64,000 nt of DNA from Lamprocystis purpurea DSM 4197 (GTDB taxonomy: Bacteria; Pseudomonadota; Gammaproteobacteria; Chromatiales; Chromatiaceae), in contig NZ_KB902364.1 in NCBI RefSeq assembly GCF_000379525.1, forward strand, positions 58,615 to 122,614. The letters are read 5' to 3'. Made by a program: the position numbers and the translations under genes. A model generated the notes under the pieces. It made no database searches, was not told the DNA's origin, and worked only from the letters and a program-made list of their open reading frames with translations. Every line of letters starts with the position of its first letter. Positions within the stretch are counted from its first letter, which is position 1. Positions 43,055 through 55,300 of this stretch are shown piece by piece.

Positions 43055-43064
43055 GCCAATAGCC

Positions 43065-44924
43065 TCACAAATCCGGCCCGATGATGAAGTGCAGTCGCGC
43101 CGGCGGCAAACCCCAGTTGCTTGGCCCCTGATCTTTAGTCAGTGCAAAGGCCACGGCCAGCCGCACCTGACCGATGGGCGAACGCCACGCGACCTGCAGG
43201 CCGACACTCTGCTCGTATTCCAGCGCATAGTCCGGATCGAAGGCATTACCGAAGTCGGTGAACACGGCGGCACTCCAGTTGCCCTTGATCTGCCGCTCCA
43301 ACTCCAGGCTGCCCACGGCCAGGAAGCGGCCGCCGATCGTCTCGTCGGTGATCGGATCGTTCGGGCCCAGCGCGTCGTAGCCCCAGCCGCGGATCGACTG
43401 ATCGCCGCCGGCATAAAAGCGCCGACTGGCCGGCAGGTCATCCAGGCTGCCGGCCCAAGTGGCGCCCAGATCACCGCGCACGATGAGACGGTAGTTGCTC
43501 GACAGGCGCCTGATCCCCTTGAAGTCGACCACGCCGCTCAAGTAGGAGGTTGGTGAAATGAGTCCCCCGACCGAACCGAGAATGGTGTATTTGAGACGGT
43601 AACCCTTGCTGGTGTAAAGCGGATCGTCGGCGACCGTCTTGGCCCAGGAGACATTGGGGACCAGCTCATTGACCTCGTCCGTCTCCACGTCGTTGATCGT
43701 GAAGTCTTCGTAGCGGTAATCGATCCCAAGATCACGCCGCCAGCCGCCCGGAGTGACGATCGACTGACCGAAATGGACCAGGCCGATCCAGCCGGCGCGG
43801 GTCGTGGTATCGTAATAGGTGAAATTCGGGTTGATCCGCAGATAATCACGCCGCGGGTTGGCGATCGGTATCCGGTAGTCGAAGTTGAACTGCGACAGGG
43901 CCGGGGACAGGCTCAGCAAGGTACGGAAATTGTGCCCCCACTGATTCAGATAACGGCGGCGCCAGTCCATGCTGATCCGCGGACCGATATCGGTGGCAAA
44001 ACCCGCGCCCACTCGAAACTTGTTCGCCTGATTGCGCTCCGCGATCACCTCGATCGGCACCACCAGACTCTCTCCCGTCGGGTCCTTGTGCGGCACGATC
44101 TCCACCTTGCCGAAATATTCAGTCCCCAGCAGACGCGATTGCAGGCTCACCAACCGGTCGGGGTTGTAGACATCCCCAGGTTTGAAACGCACATAACGGC
44201 GCAGCAGATCGTCGGCCAGCAAATCCTGGGTGAAGGTCACCGGACCGAAGACATAACGCGGCCCGGTCTCCAGCGCCAGATCGACGACGGCCCCGTTGGT
44301 GACTGGATCGACCAGGACCTGATGGCGCAGCAACGCGTAGTCAAGGTAACCCTGAGAGGACGCGGCCTGACGCAGGTCAGCCTTCGCCTGCTCGTACTGA
44401 CTGTGCAGCAGCACGTCGCCGACCTTCATCGGGAAGGTCTTGGGAAAAGCCGGATTGTCCGCCCCGGGGCCGGTCACCTGGTAATTCACCGTGGTGATCT
44501 TCACCGGGGCGCCGGGGTCCACCCGGTAATCGGCGATCCAGGCGCCGGCGGGGTCGGCCGGCGGCGTCAGACTGTCCTGGATCTGGACGCGATAAAGTCC
44601 AAAGGGGGTCAGGGCCGCACGGAGCTGATCCGGGGCCAGGCGGTGCAGGGCCTGCATTCGCGGTTCGGTCAGCGCCGCGTCCTTGCGCTCCTGGTAGATG
44701 GCGAGTTGAGCGAGCACATTGGACTGCTGCTCCCCCGCCAAGCCCTGGACCCGGACGTCCAGCTTGAGTGCCGCGGCCTCGCCGACCGCCAACAGCGAGC
44801 ACAGCAACAGCAGCGCGCAGAACAGCCGACACCGGCCCGGCTGCACGACGGTCGAGCCGAATGGAGACGGCAAAACATCCCGACAACTCAAGGATCGGCA
44901 GCGAGCCGGTTTCAAATCCGCCAC
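43065..44924 (-). CDS. tamA: Outer membrane assembly protein TamA (BamA/Omp85 family)
   Basis: A 619-residue Omp85 protein: signal peptide (LFCALLLLCSLLAVGEAAA), three POTRA-type domains (about 50-265) and a 16-strand barrel. RFYAGGDQSIRGWGYDALGP is the conserved L6 segment with the (V/I)RG(F/Y)-type tip, and the chain ends FIIGPDL. With TamB it forms the translocation and assembly module. The first possible start is used; a GTG 25 codons in (VVQPGRCRLF) would leave a more usual signal peptide. tamB is not next to it; darA is. Confidence 0.92.
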   Translation of the reverse strand: MADLKPARCRSLSCRDVLPSPFGSTVVQPGRCRLFCALLLLCSLLAVGEAAALKLDVRVQGLAGEQQSNVLAQLAIYQERKDAALTEPRMQALHRLAPDQLRAALTPFGLYRVQIQDSLTPPADPAGAWIADYRVDPGAPVKITTVNYQVTGPGADNPAFPKTFPMKVGDVLLHSQYEQAKADLRQAASSQGYLDYALLRHQVLVDPVTNGAVVDLALETGPRYVFGPVTFTQDLLADDLLRRYVRFKPGDVYNPDRLVSLQSRLLGTEYFGKVEIVPHKDPTGESLVVPIEVIAERNQANKFRVGAGFATDIGPRISMDWRRRYLNQWGHNFRTLLSLSPALSQFNFDYRIPIANPRRDYLRINPNFTYYDTTTRAGWIGLVHFGQSIVTPGGWRRDLGIDYRYEDFTINDVETDEVNELVPNVSWAKTVADDPLYTSKGYRLKYTILGSVGGLISPTSYLSGVVDFKGIRRLSSNYRLIVRGDLGATWAGSLDDLPASRRFYAGGDQSIRGWGYDALGPNDPITDETIGGRFLAVGSLELERQIKGNWSAAVFTDFGNAFDPDYALEYEQSVGLQVAWRSPIGQVRLAVAFALTKDQGPSNWGLPPARLHFIIGPDL

Positions 44925-44952
44925 GGACTGCGCTCCGGATGAGACAGTCCCC

Positions 44953-45996
44953 CTATGGTAACAACTCCCGGCCCTGCCGCCACTGCTGAAAGCTCGCGGT
45001 GCGATATGCCTTGCTGTTGATGTAAGTCATGAGATGACGCAGGCGGTAGAAACCCACCACCGAGTCGACCCGCAAGACCTCCCGACCGCGCTCGTCGAAG
45101 AACAGAATCGACGGCGCGTAGAAGAGTCCGAGTTCAGCCGCCCAGTCCCGCGCCGTCATCGGCTTGCCCGCGGGCGTCACCACCGGAGTCGTCGAGCGCA
45201 GATCGAGCTGCACGCTGTCGAGATCGGCGAACTGGCCCCTGATCGCCTCCTCCCGCATGGATTGGCCGTGCAGGACATCGCAGCCATGGCAATCGCCCTG
45301 CTCGAAAAAGACCGCGAGCGGACGCTCGCTCGGGTAACGGCGGTCCAGGTTGTAGGGGGGCGGCGCGAAGAACGACTCGTCATTGAGATCACCCTCATCG
45401 AACACCATGCGATTATCACCGCGGGCCAGATAGTCGCGGAAGGACTCGCGCTGATGATGGCCGTCCGCCACATACTCCAGGGCGGCACGAAACTGGTAGG
45501 GCGGGTAATAGCCGCGCAGACGCAGGGCCACCTTACCCGCGGCATCGTAGAAAAGGATGGCAGGGGTGAAGTTGGTCTGCTCGCGCTCGGCCAGGGCGCG
45601 TTCAGTCAGCCGCTCCCCGCCGATATCGGTCACCTCGTCGATGCCCCACACATCGATGGCGACCACATCGAAGTGCTTGCGGGTGTACTCGACGATATCC
45701 GGAGACCCGAAATTCACCGTCATCAGCTTGTGGCAATAGGCGCAGCGGGGCTGGCCGAAATAAACCATGAGACCCTGCTTACCGGCCGCCACGGCCTCCT
45801 TCAGGTCCGCATCGAGGTCGAGAAAGCTCGCCTTGAACCAGGCCGGGTGATCCAGCGGCTCGGCACGCGGGGTGTCATCGAAACCGTAGACATCCTCGAC
45901 GTCCACGGCGTCCAACGCAGCGCCTGCCGCCGCGACGCCCCCCACAAGCAGGGCCACGCAGACCAGAACCGCGGCCGGTGAGAGCGAACATGGCAT
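44953..45996 (-). CDS. Secreted protein with two thioredoxin-fold domains
   Basis: A 347-residue protein with a signal peptide (VLVCVALLVGGVAAAGAALD). The first domain has YFGQPRCAYCHKLMTVNF with CAYC (about 84-87), the second FFEQGDCHGCDVLHGQSM with CHGC (about 235-238). Each is followed by the cis-Pro-containing TPAILFYD and APSILFFDERG. It would act in the periplasm as a disulfide reductase or sensor. It is about 28 bases upstream of tamA and probably shares its operon. Similar double-domain proteins occur in sulfur-oxidising bacteria; the substrate is unknown. Confidence 0.8.
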   Translation of the reverse strand: MPCSLSPAAVLVCVALLVGGVAAAGAALDAVDVEDVYGFDDTPRAEPLDHPAWFKASFLDLDADLKEAVAAGKQGLMVYFGQPRCAYCHKLMTVNFGSPDIVEYTRKHFDVVAIDVWGIDEVTDIGGERLTERALAEREQTNFTPAILFYDAAGKVALRLRGYYPPYQFRAALEYVADGHHQRESFRDYLARGDNRMVFDEGDLNDESFFAPPPYNLDRRYPSERPLAVFFEQGDCHGCDVLHGQSMREEAIRGQFADLDSVQLDLRSTTPVVTPAGKPMTARDWAAELGLFYAPSILFFDERGREVLRVDSVVGFYRLRHLMTYINSKAYRTASFQQWRQGRELLP

Positions 45997-46053
45997 CCGG
46001 GACCTCCGATCAATTCGCTACTTGGGCTGAAGGGATATGGCGCGAGTTCCCGG

Positions 46054-46665
46054 TCAGGGCGACGCGGGAAGTAGTGGGCGGTGGCGATCCGGGGGCAGAC
46101 CCGGTGTCCCACCGGCCCCGGCCGACTCGCGGGCGAGGAAACGCTCGGTCAGATAGAGCGCGGCGATCGAGCGGGACTCGTCGAAATCCTCGCGGGCCAG
46201 CAGCGCATCGAGATGATCGAGACGCCAGGGAATGACCTCGATCAACTCCGGCTCGTCCCCCGGCAGACGGCTCGGATAAAGACCGCGGGCGAGCACGATC
46301 AGGCTGCGGTGCCCGATATACCCCGGCACCAGCGAGACCCGGCCGAGCACCTGCAAGTCGCGCGCGGCATAGCCGGCCTCCTCCTGACATTCGCGATTGG
46401 CAGCGGCCAGCGGGTCCTCGCCGGGCTCGACGATGCCTTTGGGCAGCCCCAGTTCATAGCGGTCACTCCCGGCCCCATACTCGCGGATCAAGAGCAGGGT
46501 ATGGGCATCCAACAGCGGCACGATCAGCACCGAATCGGACCCGCCGGGGATGCGCTCGTAGGTCCGCCGGCTGCCGTTGGCGAACTCCAGATCCACTTCT
46601 TCGACGCGGAACAGGCGGCTCTCGGCGACCAGTCGCCGGGCCAGAATCTTAGGCTTTGCAGACAC
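46054..46665 (-). CDS. nudE: ADP compounds hydrolase NudE
   Basis: A 203-residue Nudix hydrolase. The Nudix box GIVEPGEDPLAAANRECQEE (G-x5-E-x7-REC-x-EE) is intact, preceded by YELGLPK. NudE cleaves ADP-ribose, NADH and related ADP compounds. The start is GTG (VSAKPKILARRL), as the upstream extension is unlike the family. It is divergent from yrfG, an arrangement common in gammaproteobacteria. The final 25 residues are rich in Gly/Pro and variable. Confidence 0.9.
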   Translation of the reverse strand: MSAKPKILARRLVAESRLFRVEEVDLEFANGSRRTYERIPGGSDSVLIVPLLDAHTLLLIREYGAGSDRYELGLPKGIVEPGEDPLAAANRECQEEAGYAARDLQVLGRVSLVPGYIGHRSLIVLARGLYPSRLPGDEPELIEVIPWRLDHLDALLAREDFDESRSIAALYLTERFLARESAGAGGTPGLPPDRHRPLLPASP

Positions 46666-46760
46666 GCGGGTGGCTCCGTTAAGCTCGCCCGGCCGCGGGG
46701 CAGCGCGCCGCGCGGGCCTGAACATCAATGCGCATGACGACCGGGGACAAGGCCATCACC

Positions 46761-47432
46761 ATGATCGATTGGGACTGTATCGACAACTGTTTTCTGGACA
46801 TGGACGGCACCTTGCTGGACCTGCATTTCGATAACCACTTCTGGCGGGAACATGTCCCCCGGCGCTACGCCGAGGCGCGCGGGCTGACCCTGGACGCGGC
46901 CAAGGCCGAACTGCGCGGACGCTACCGCGACCGCGAAGGGACGCTCAACTGGTACTGTATCGACCACTGGAGCCAGGAACTCGGACTCGATATCGCGCTG
47001 CTCAAGACGGAGGTTGACCACCTGATCGCCGTCCACCCCCATGTCGCGGACTTCCTGGAGGCACTGGCCGACCGCGGCAAGCGCCGTGTCCTGGTAACCA
47101 ATGCCCACCAGAAATCACTGGCTATCAAGATGGACCGCACGCGCCTGGCCCATCATTTCGAACGGATCATCAGCGCCCATGACCTGGGTTTGCCCAAGGA
47201 GGATCCGGCTTTCTGGACCCTGGTACAACAGGTCCTGCCCTTCGATCCGGCCCGCACTCTGTTCGTCGATGACAGCCTGAGCGTCCTGCGTGCCGCGCGG
47301 TCCTATGGCCTGGTCCACCTCATCGCCGTACTGGAACCGGACTCACACGAGTCGCGGCGCACGACCGACGAGTTCGCGGCGATCAGCAACTTCGCGGACC
47401 TGCTGCCGGGGCTCCAGCAACGCCGAATGTAA
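46761..47432 (+). CDS. yrfG: HAD-family GMP/IMP nucleotidase YrfG
   Basis: A 223-residue HAD phosphatase: CFLDMDGTLLDLHFDN (motif I, DxDGT), LVTNAHQKSLAIKMD (motif II), GLPKEDPAFW (motif III Lys) and TLFVDDSLSVLRAA (motif IV DD). YrfG dephosphorylates GMP and IMP. The start at MIDWDCID is preferred because AAGG lies about 11 bases upstream and it gives the family's usual N-terminal length; ATGs at 46728 and 46734 are in frame. It converges with rhlB across a palindromic repeat. Confidence 0.88.
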   Translation: MIDWDCIDNCFLDMDGTLLDLHFDNHFWREHVPRRYAEARGLTLDAAKAELRGRYRDREGTLNWYCIDHWSQELGLDIALLKTEVDHLIAVHPHVADFLEALADRGKRRVLVTNAHQKSLAIKMDRTRLAHHFERIISAHDLGLPKEDPAFWTLVQQVLPFDPARTLFVDDSLSVLRAARSYGLVHLIAVLEPDSHESRRTTDEFAAISNFADLLPGLQQRRM

Positions 47433-47459
47433 GGGCCTCGTGCGACTCATGATTGGCGC

Positions 47460-47576
47460 ATGGTGGATGCGGCGCGCACGACCGACGTGCCGAGTCCCTA
47501 ACATTGTGCGGCGCGCCTTATCCACCCTACAGCAGCGCCGGTTTTGTAGGGTGGATAAGCGCAGCGCATCCACCAT
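47460..47576. repeat. Nested palindromic repeat between yrfG and rhlB, terminator-like
   Basis: Outer arms ATGGTGGATGCG (47460-47471) and its exact complement (47565-47576) enclose inner arms CTTATCCACCCTAC (47517-47530) and complement (47546-47559) with a 15-base loop. It lies between convergent genes and touches the rhlB stop codon. It probably ends transcription from both sides, although no T-run follows, and resembles a dispersed GTGGATAAGCGCAGCG-type repeat family. Confidence 0.75.
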
Positions 47577-49387
47577 CATGACTCCGAGGTCTCGTTGAGC
47601 GATTCTCGTAGCGCCTGATCGATCGGCTGGGTCTCGCCCGGCGCCCCGGCAGGCTTGCGACGACGCCGGCGACGCCGCTTTTTCACCGGCTCGCCGCCCG
47701 CCTCGACCGGCGCGGCGGGTGTCTCGGACGGCACGGGGATGGATTCGGCCGACACCGCCGGGATCAGCGGGATCGCTGTCGCCGCGGTTCCGGGCGGCGG
47801 GGGCGAGGTCAGCGCGGCCTGCTCGGGCATCCGCCGCCGACGGCGCTGGGTGCGGACCGGGAGCTGATCCGGATTCAGATCCGGAACCGAATCCGGGCCC
47901 AGATCAGCGCTTAGATCCGGCATGGCAGCCAACACCTGATCAGCAATAAAGATCGGGCCGACCACCGGCTGTTCCGCCGCTGGGGCCTGAGTCTGAACCT
48001 GAACCGGCGTCGACTCAGCGGCTTGCGGCGGACGCCGGGGGCGCTCGGTGCCACCCGGTCCGTCACGACGGCGGTCGCCGCCGGCGCTGCGCCCGTCGCG
48101 GGGACCGGAGCGCGGCCCGGACCGGCCGCCGTCGCGGGGACCGCGCCCGTCGCGCCCGTCGCTGCGATACTCGCGATCCTCGCGTTCCGGACGCAACCGG
48201 CTCCGGGGATCGATCTCCGGCAGCAGGGCCGCGTCCACCGGCGCCACCGGGATCTTGGCGCTGACGAACCGCTCGATGTCCGGCAGACAGAAGGCGTAGG
48301 TCTCGCACACGAAGCTGACCGCGTCCCCGGCCGCGCCGGCCCGGGCGGTGCGGCCGATACGGTGCACATAGTCCTCCGCGTCCTCGGGCAGGTCGTAGTT
48401 GACCACGTGGGTCACATCCGGAATGTGCAGTCCACGGGCCGCCACGTCAGTCCCCACCAGGACCGGCAACTCGCCGTCGGTGAACTGTTTCAGGAGTTTC
48501 AGGCGCTTCTTCTGCGGCACGTCGCCCGAGAGCACGGCGGTATTGATGCCGTTGCCCTGCAGAAACCCCCAGACCCGGTCGGCTTCCCGCTTGGTGTTCA
48601 CGAACACCATGACGCGCGGGTCTTCCCAACCCAGCACCAAACCGATCAGCAGTGGAATCTTCTCGGAATTCGCCGTCATATAGCAGACTTGGCGCACCCG
48701 GTCGGCGGTGACGTGCTCCGACTCGATCTTGACCAGTTGCGGCTGGTTCATGTGCTCATAGGCCAGCTCCAGGACCCGGTAGGACAGGGTCGCGGAGAAA
48801 AGCATCCCCAAACGCTCCTCCGGGTGCGGCATATGCCTGAAAAGAAAGCGGATATCCTTGATGAAGCCAAGATCGAACATGCGGTCGGCTTCATCCAGCA
48901 CCACGACCTCGACGCGGTTGAGGCTGTAAACGTGCTGCTTGTAGTAGTCGATCAGGCGGCCGGGGGTACCGATCAGGATATCGACGCCGGCGGCCAGATC
49001 GTCGCGCTGCTGCTGGTAACCGGTGCCGCCGAACACCAGACCGACGCGGAAACCGGTGTGGCGGGCGAGCAGCAAGGTGTCATTGTGGATCTGGACCGCC
49101 AGCTCACGGGTCGGGGCCACGATCAGCGCACGCGGCTGGGATTGCTCCGCGGACGGCGTCGGCTGGGAGGCCAGGAGCCGCTCCAGAATCACCAGCAGAA
49201 AGGCGGCGGTCTTGCCGGTACCGGTCTGCGCCTGGCCGGCAACGTCCTGACCTGCCAACGCAATCGGCAGCGTCGCGGCCTGGATCGGCGTACAGTAGGA
49301 GAAACCGGCGTCGGCGAGACCCTGCAAAATGCTCAGGTCAAGATCGAAGCTGTCGAAGCGCTTCGTCGTCAGGTGTGTCTCAGTCAT
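47576..49387 (-). CDS. rhlB: DEAD-box RNA helicase RhlB
   Basis: A 603-residue helicase with FDSFDLDLSILQGLADAGF (Q-motif region), AQTGTGKT (motif I), PTRELA (Ia), VLDEADRMFDLGF (motif II), SATLS (motif III) and HRIGRTARAG (motif VI). After the core (about 1-400) comes a 200-residue tail rich in Arg/Gly/Asp and Pro, ending in a run of basic residues near 575-585. E. coli RhlB is about 420 residues, so the tail is long; it may bind RNA or degradosome partners. Placement divergent from trxA and rho is the conserved gammaproteobacterial arrangement. Confidence 0.9.
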   Translation of the reverse strand: MTETHLTTKRFDSFDLDLSILQGLADAGFSYCTPIQAATLPIALAGQDVAGQAQTGTGKTAAFLLVILERLLASQPTPSAEQSQPRALIVAPTRELAVQIHNDTLLLARHTGFRVGLVFGGTGYQQQRDDLAAGVDILIGTPGRLIDYYKQHVYSLNRVEVVVLDEADRMFDLGFIKDIRFLFRHMPHPEERLGMLFSATLSYRVLELAYEHMNQPQLVKIESEHVTADRVRQVCYMTANSEKIPLLIGLVLGWEDPRVMVFVNTKREADRVWGFLQGNGINTAVLSGDVPQKKRLKLLKQFTDGELPVLVGTDVAARGLHIPDVTHVVNYDLPEDAEDYVHRIGRTARAGAAGDAVSFVCETYAFCLPDIERFVSAKIPVAPVDAALLPEIDPRSRLRPEREDREYRSDGRDGRGPRDGGRSGPRSGPRDGRSAGGDRRRDGPGGTERPRRPPQAAESTPVQVQTQAPAAEQPVVGPIFIADQVLAAMPDLSADLGPDSVPDLNPDQLPVRTQRRRRRMPEQAALTSPPPPGTAATAIPLIPAVSAESIPVPSETPAAPVEAGGEPVKKRRRRRRRKPAGAPGETQPIDQALRESLNETSES

Positions 49388-49660
49388 TGAAATCCTAAGG
49401 GCTTCGGTGTGCGGACCTCACCGGCGGCAAGGCTTGCAAATTCTTTTCGCTTTGGATCAAATAGCATCTTAACCCTTGGGCCAATCCCTGCGCCAATTCA
49501 CCCGCCCTCGGCCTGCTCCGACACGACCACGACCTGACCCGGTAAACCACCGAAAGCAGCCGAGCAAGCCATCCGACCGGACGCGCACGATGCGCCGCCC
49601 GCGGACCTCGCGGCTTGGTCCCCCAGCAGCCACGCGAACAACCAACCGGAGCGAACTTCA

Positions 49661-49987
49661 GTGAGCGACAGCATCGTCCATGTGACCGATGACTCTTTTG
49701 AGGACGAGGTACTGAAATCTCCCCAACCCGTCCTGGTGGATTACTGGGCCGACTGGTGTGGGCCCTGTAAAATGATAGCCCCGGTACTCGACGAGATTGC
49801 CAAGGACTACGCCGGCCGACTCAAGGTCGCCAAGCTCAATATCGATGAGAATCAGGCAACTCCGCCCCGCTACGGCATCCGCGGCATCCCGACCTTGATG
49901 CTGTTTCGCAAAGGCGAGGTGGAGGCGACCAAGATCGGCGCGGTCTCCAAGTCGCAACTCACAGCCTTTATCGATAGCAATCTCTAG
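49661..49987 (+). CDS. trxA: Thioredoxin TrxA
   Basis: A 108-residue thioredoxin with [16 protein letters not shown] (C33, C36) and the cis-proline in [11 protein letters not shown]. It reduces cytoplasmic disulfides using thioredoxin reductase. The start is GTG. The 273-base gap to rhlB must contain the promoters of both. trxA is upstream of rho as in E. coli. Confidence 0.95.
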   Translation: MSDSIVHVTDDSFEDEVLKSPQPVLVDYWADWCGPCKMIAPVLDEIAKDYAGRLKVAKLNIDENQATPPRYGIRGIPTLMLFRKGEVEATKIGAVSKSQLTAFIDSNL

Positions 49988-49997
49988 AGACCAGACA

Positions 49998-50033
49998 GGG
50001 GCCACGGAACACAAAATGCATGCCGTGGTCCCC
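49998..50033 (+). terminator. Hairpin in the trxA-rho leader
   Basis: GGGGCCACGG pairs with CCGTGGTCCCC (one bulged base) across a 15-base loop, 11 bases after the trxA stop. No T-run follows. It may be a partial terminator or attenuator inside the 235-base rho leader; rho in E. coli is autogenously attenuated in its leader. Confidence 0.45.
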
Positions 50034-50222
50034 GTCGTCGCCGGTTCCTGAGGTTCGCGTCGCGGCGCGTACGGATGCGACCGATCATCGAGAAATTCCA
50101 CGCGGCGTTCGTTCGGACGCCCTCTCCCCGGTACGCGGTTGCCTCACGCCGTCTTTCCTTGACGCCGACCCATCGCGTGGCACCGCGCACCTCCTCCTGA
50201 CCCTGCCTGACGAAGAGCGTTC

Positions 50223-52165
<1,943 letters not shown>

Positions 52166-52184
52166 TCTCCAGACAGACTTTCGT

Positions 52185-52213
52185 GTAGGGGCGGGTTTGA
52201 AACCCGCCCCTAC
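52185..52213. terminator. 29-base perfect palindrome behind murU
   Basis: GTAGGGGCGGGTTT and its exact complement flank one central base. It follows murU by 20 bases and precedes the defence island. No T-run follows. It may end the trxA-rho-murU transcript, or be a member of a dispersed GC-rich palindromic repeat family. Confidence 0.6.
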
Positions 52214-52311
52214 GTCCGGTCATCACGTCCGAAGGCGATAGAAGATGAGGAACTGATGCCCAGGAAAGCCTTAACTCACCCGCTCATCGTCGCCGGAGAG
52301 GGAACGCATCA

Positions 52312-55300
52312 ATGTCGATTCTGGAGTTCTGCCAGCCCCGCGCGGATCTACTCGCCGGCACCCTCAACCCGGAAATCTTCACCGCCAACCTGATGCAGGT
52401 CATCGACCACTACCGTGGCGATCCCGATGTGGTGCAGAACATCTACACGGACCCGCTGGCTTTCTTCGGCGAGGGAACCTACCCCACGGAAGGCATGCGC
52501 CAGGTTCTACGCAACTGCTTCGGACGGCTCGGCGGGAAAGACGCGACCTATCCGGCGATTCAACGCATGGAGAGCGCCTTTGGGGGCGGCAAGACACACA
52601 CCCTGATCGCCGCCACCCACCTGGCATTCCAGGGTACGGCGATTGCCGACGCGGCCCAGGGAGCGATCGACGCCGCCCTGCTGCCGGCCCCCGGTGAGGT
52701 CACCGTGGTCGGCATCGCCGGCGACCGGGTGGCCATCCATGAGACCCACGGCCCACGGCTGATCCCCTATACCCTGTGGGGCGAGATCGCCTTCCAGATC
52801 GGCGGCGAGGCCCTCTATCAGTCCATCGGCCCCGCGGCCAGCTCGTTCGGTTCCCCTGGGGACGCGTATTTCGACAGCGTCTTCAAGGGTCGCAAGGTCC
52901 TGATCATGCTTGACGAGCTGGCGGCCTACGCCGCCCGCATCGAGGCCGCCAGGCCGGGCGGGCGCTCCAGTGTGGCGACCTTCCTGATGTCGCTCTTCCA
53001 GTACGCCAAGGCGCATACCGGGCTCGCCGTGATCCTGACCCTGGCCAGTCAGCGTGACGCCTTTGCCCGCCAGACTGCGATGATCCTGGATCTCGTCTCC
53101 AAGGCCCGCGGCCAGGATGTCTCCAAGGAGGAAGCGCTCGGGATCGCCCGCGCGGCGGACGGTGAGGTCCGCAGCGTCGTCCAGCGCGACGCCACCGCCG
53201 TCGTCCCGGTCCGCGGCCAGGAAATCTCCCGCGTGCTGGCACGGCGCCTGTTCGTCCACATCGACCAGGAAGGTGCCGCCACCACGGCCGACGCCTACAT
53301 GGACATGTACCGGCGCACCGCCTTGCTGCTACCCGAACAGGCCCGGCAGGAGACCTATCGGGAGCGCCTGACCGCACACTATCCCTTTCACCCAACCCTG
53401 ATCGACTACCTGACCGACAAACTTGCCACCGTCGAGAGCTTCCAGGGAACCCGCGGCGTGCTGCGCGTCCTGGCGCTGACGGTCGCCAACCTTTGGCGCC
53501 GCCAAGTCCCAGCACCGATGATCCATACCTGCCACCTGGATCTACGCGACCCGCGCCTCTCCGACGAGCTGGTGAGCCGCACCGAGAGTGCGGAGCTGAT
53601 GCCGATCATCAACGCCGACATCGGCGGCCCCGACAGCGGCGACCTCAAGGCGCAGCACAGCAACGCGGCGCTGGCCGACCGCGCCAACCCCCATCCGGAG
53701 GACTTCCCGCTTCACGAATACGCCTGGAAGACGGTTTTCCTGCACAGTCTCGCAGGGTTCGGTGACGGACTTGATTCAAACGTCTTCGGCATCGCCAAGC
53801 AGGACGCGCTGTTTGCTACCGCCTTTCCGGGCATGACCCCACCTCAAGTGGAAACGGCCCTGGATGCCCTGCGCTCCCAGGCGTACTACCTGCATTACTC
53901 GGACACCGAAGGCCGTTATTACGCGAGCACCGGCGTCTCCATCAACATCGTCCTGGCGGCGATCCGCCGGGCACTGCGCGGCACCAAGGGCGTCGATCAG
54001 CTTATCCACGAGACCTCGCGTAAGGTGGTGAAGCCCGGCACCCTCAATTTCGATGTCATCGCCGAGGTGGAGCTTCCAGAGCGCATCCCGGACAAGGGCA
54101 CCAAGCCCACTCTGGCCTTGATTGCCCTGGACAGCCCGCCGGTGGATCCTGCGCAGTTCATCACCCAGGCGGGAGCCAACAAGCCCCGCGTGCACCAGAA
54201 CCTGGTCTTTCTTCTGGTGCCGGACACGGTCGAGGTGGACGGCGAGTACCGCCCCGGCGATGACATGCTGGACAACGCAGCTACCCGCGCCCTGGACCTC
54301 CGCGAGCGCCTGAGCGGCATCGGCATCGACGTACTGGCGCGACGCACGCTCAAGAGCAACCCGGCCGGCTACGGCCTGTCGGAGGCGGTCTTGAGCGACG
54401 AGACCTTCAACCGCGACACCAAGGAGCGCGAGCAGGCCCTGCTGACCGTTGTCACCCAAGCGTACCGTAACCTCTGGTATCCAGGTCAGGGGGACACGGT
54501 CACGCGCCGCGAGATCAGTACGGCCGGCGGCGAAGGTGGGCGCTCGGTGATCGAGAGTATCCGCGAGGTTCTACTGGGCGAGGGTAAGCTTGTCACCGCC
54601 GAACTGGCCGCCACCAGCGCGACCGCCGGCGCTGCCGTCAAGCTGTTCTTCGCCGCGAACAAGGATTACCAGACACTTGAGGATCTGCGCAGTGCCTTTG
54701 CCTGCCGCCGTGACTGGCCCGTCCTGGAGGACAAGGGTGTCTTCGAGACGCTCATCCGTGCCGGCATCGGCCATGGCGCCTGGTGCCTCTTCCGCATGGG
54801 GTCGGCCGAGAAACCGGCCGATTTCTACGCCCGCGAGACGGGCCAGCTCCCGCTCCCGATCGACCTCGCCGAACCGGGCTGGTGCCTGGTCACCCCTCAG
54901 GGCGCCAAGCAGCGCAACTGGACTGCCGCGGACAAACCCGACGCCGCCCAGGTCCGCAAGTGGGTCCAGGAGGCCATCCAGCAGGCCCGCTATTGCTCGG
55001 TCACCGACGTGGCCGCCGCGGTTGCGCAGACCCACGGCGACATCTCAGTCCAGGACACGGGCAAAGCCATTGACGAGCTGGTCAAGGCCAACTACCTCTA
55101 TGTCCATGCGCCGGACAAGGATCCTAGCCTCGACTCCACCGTCCTGCGTGGGGCTAACGAATGGGTGCTGGAGACCGTCAGCCCGGACTATAAGGTCGTC
55201 ACCAAGACCGAGGCCGCCACCCGGGGCTGGGTCACCAAGAAAGTAGAGACCCTATCGCTTTCCGGCGATCCGGCACGCAAGAAGGTCCTGCCGCTGTTGA

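Noticed and set aside
48023-49390. 455-codon + strand frame opposite rhlB
   Set aside because: It is antisense to the DEAD-box core and has no independent features.
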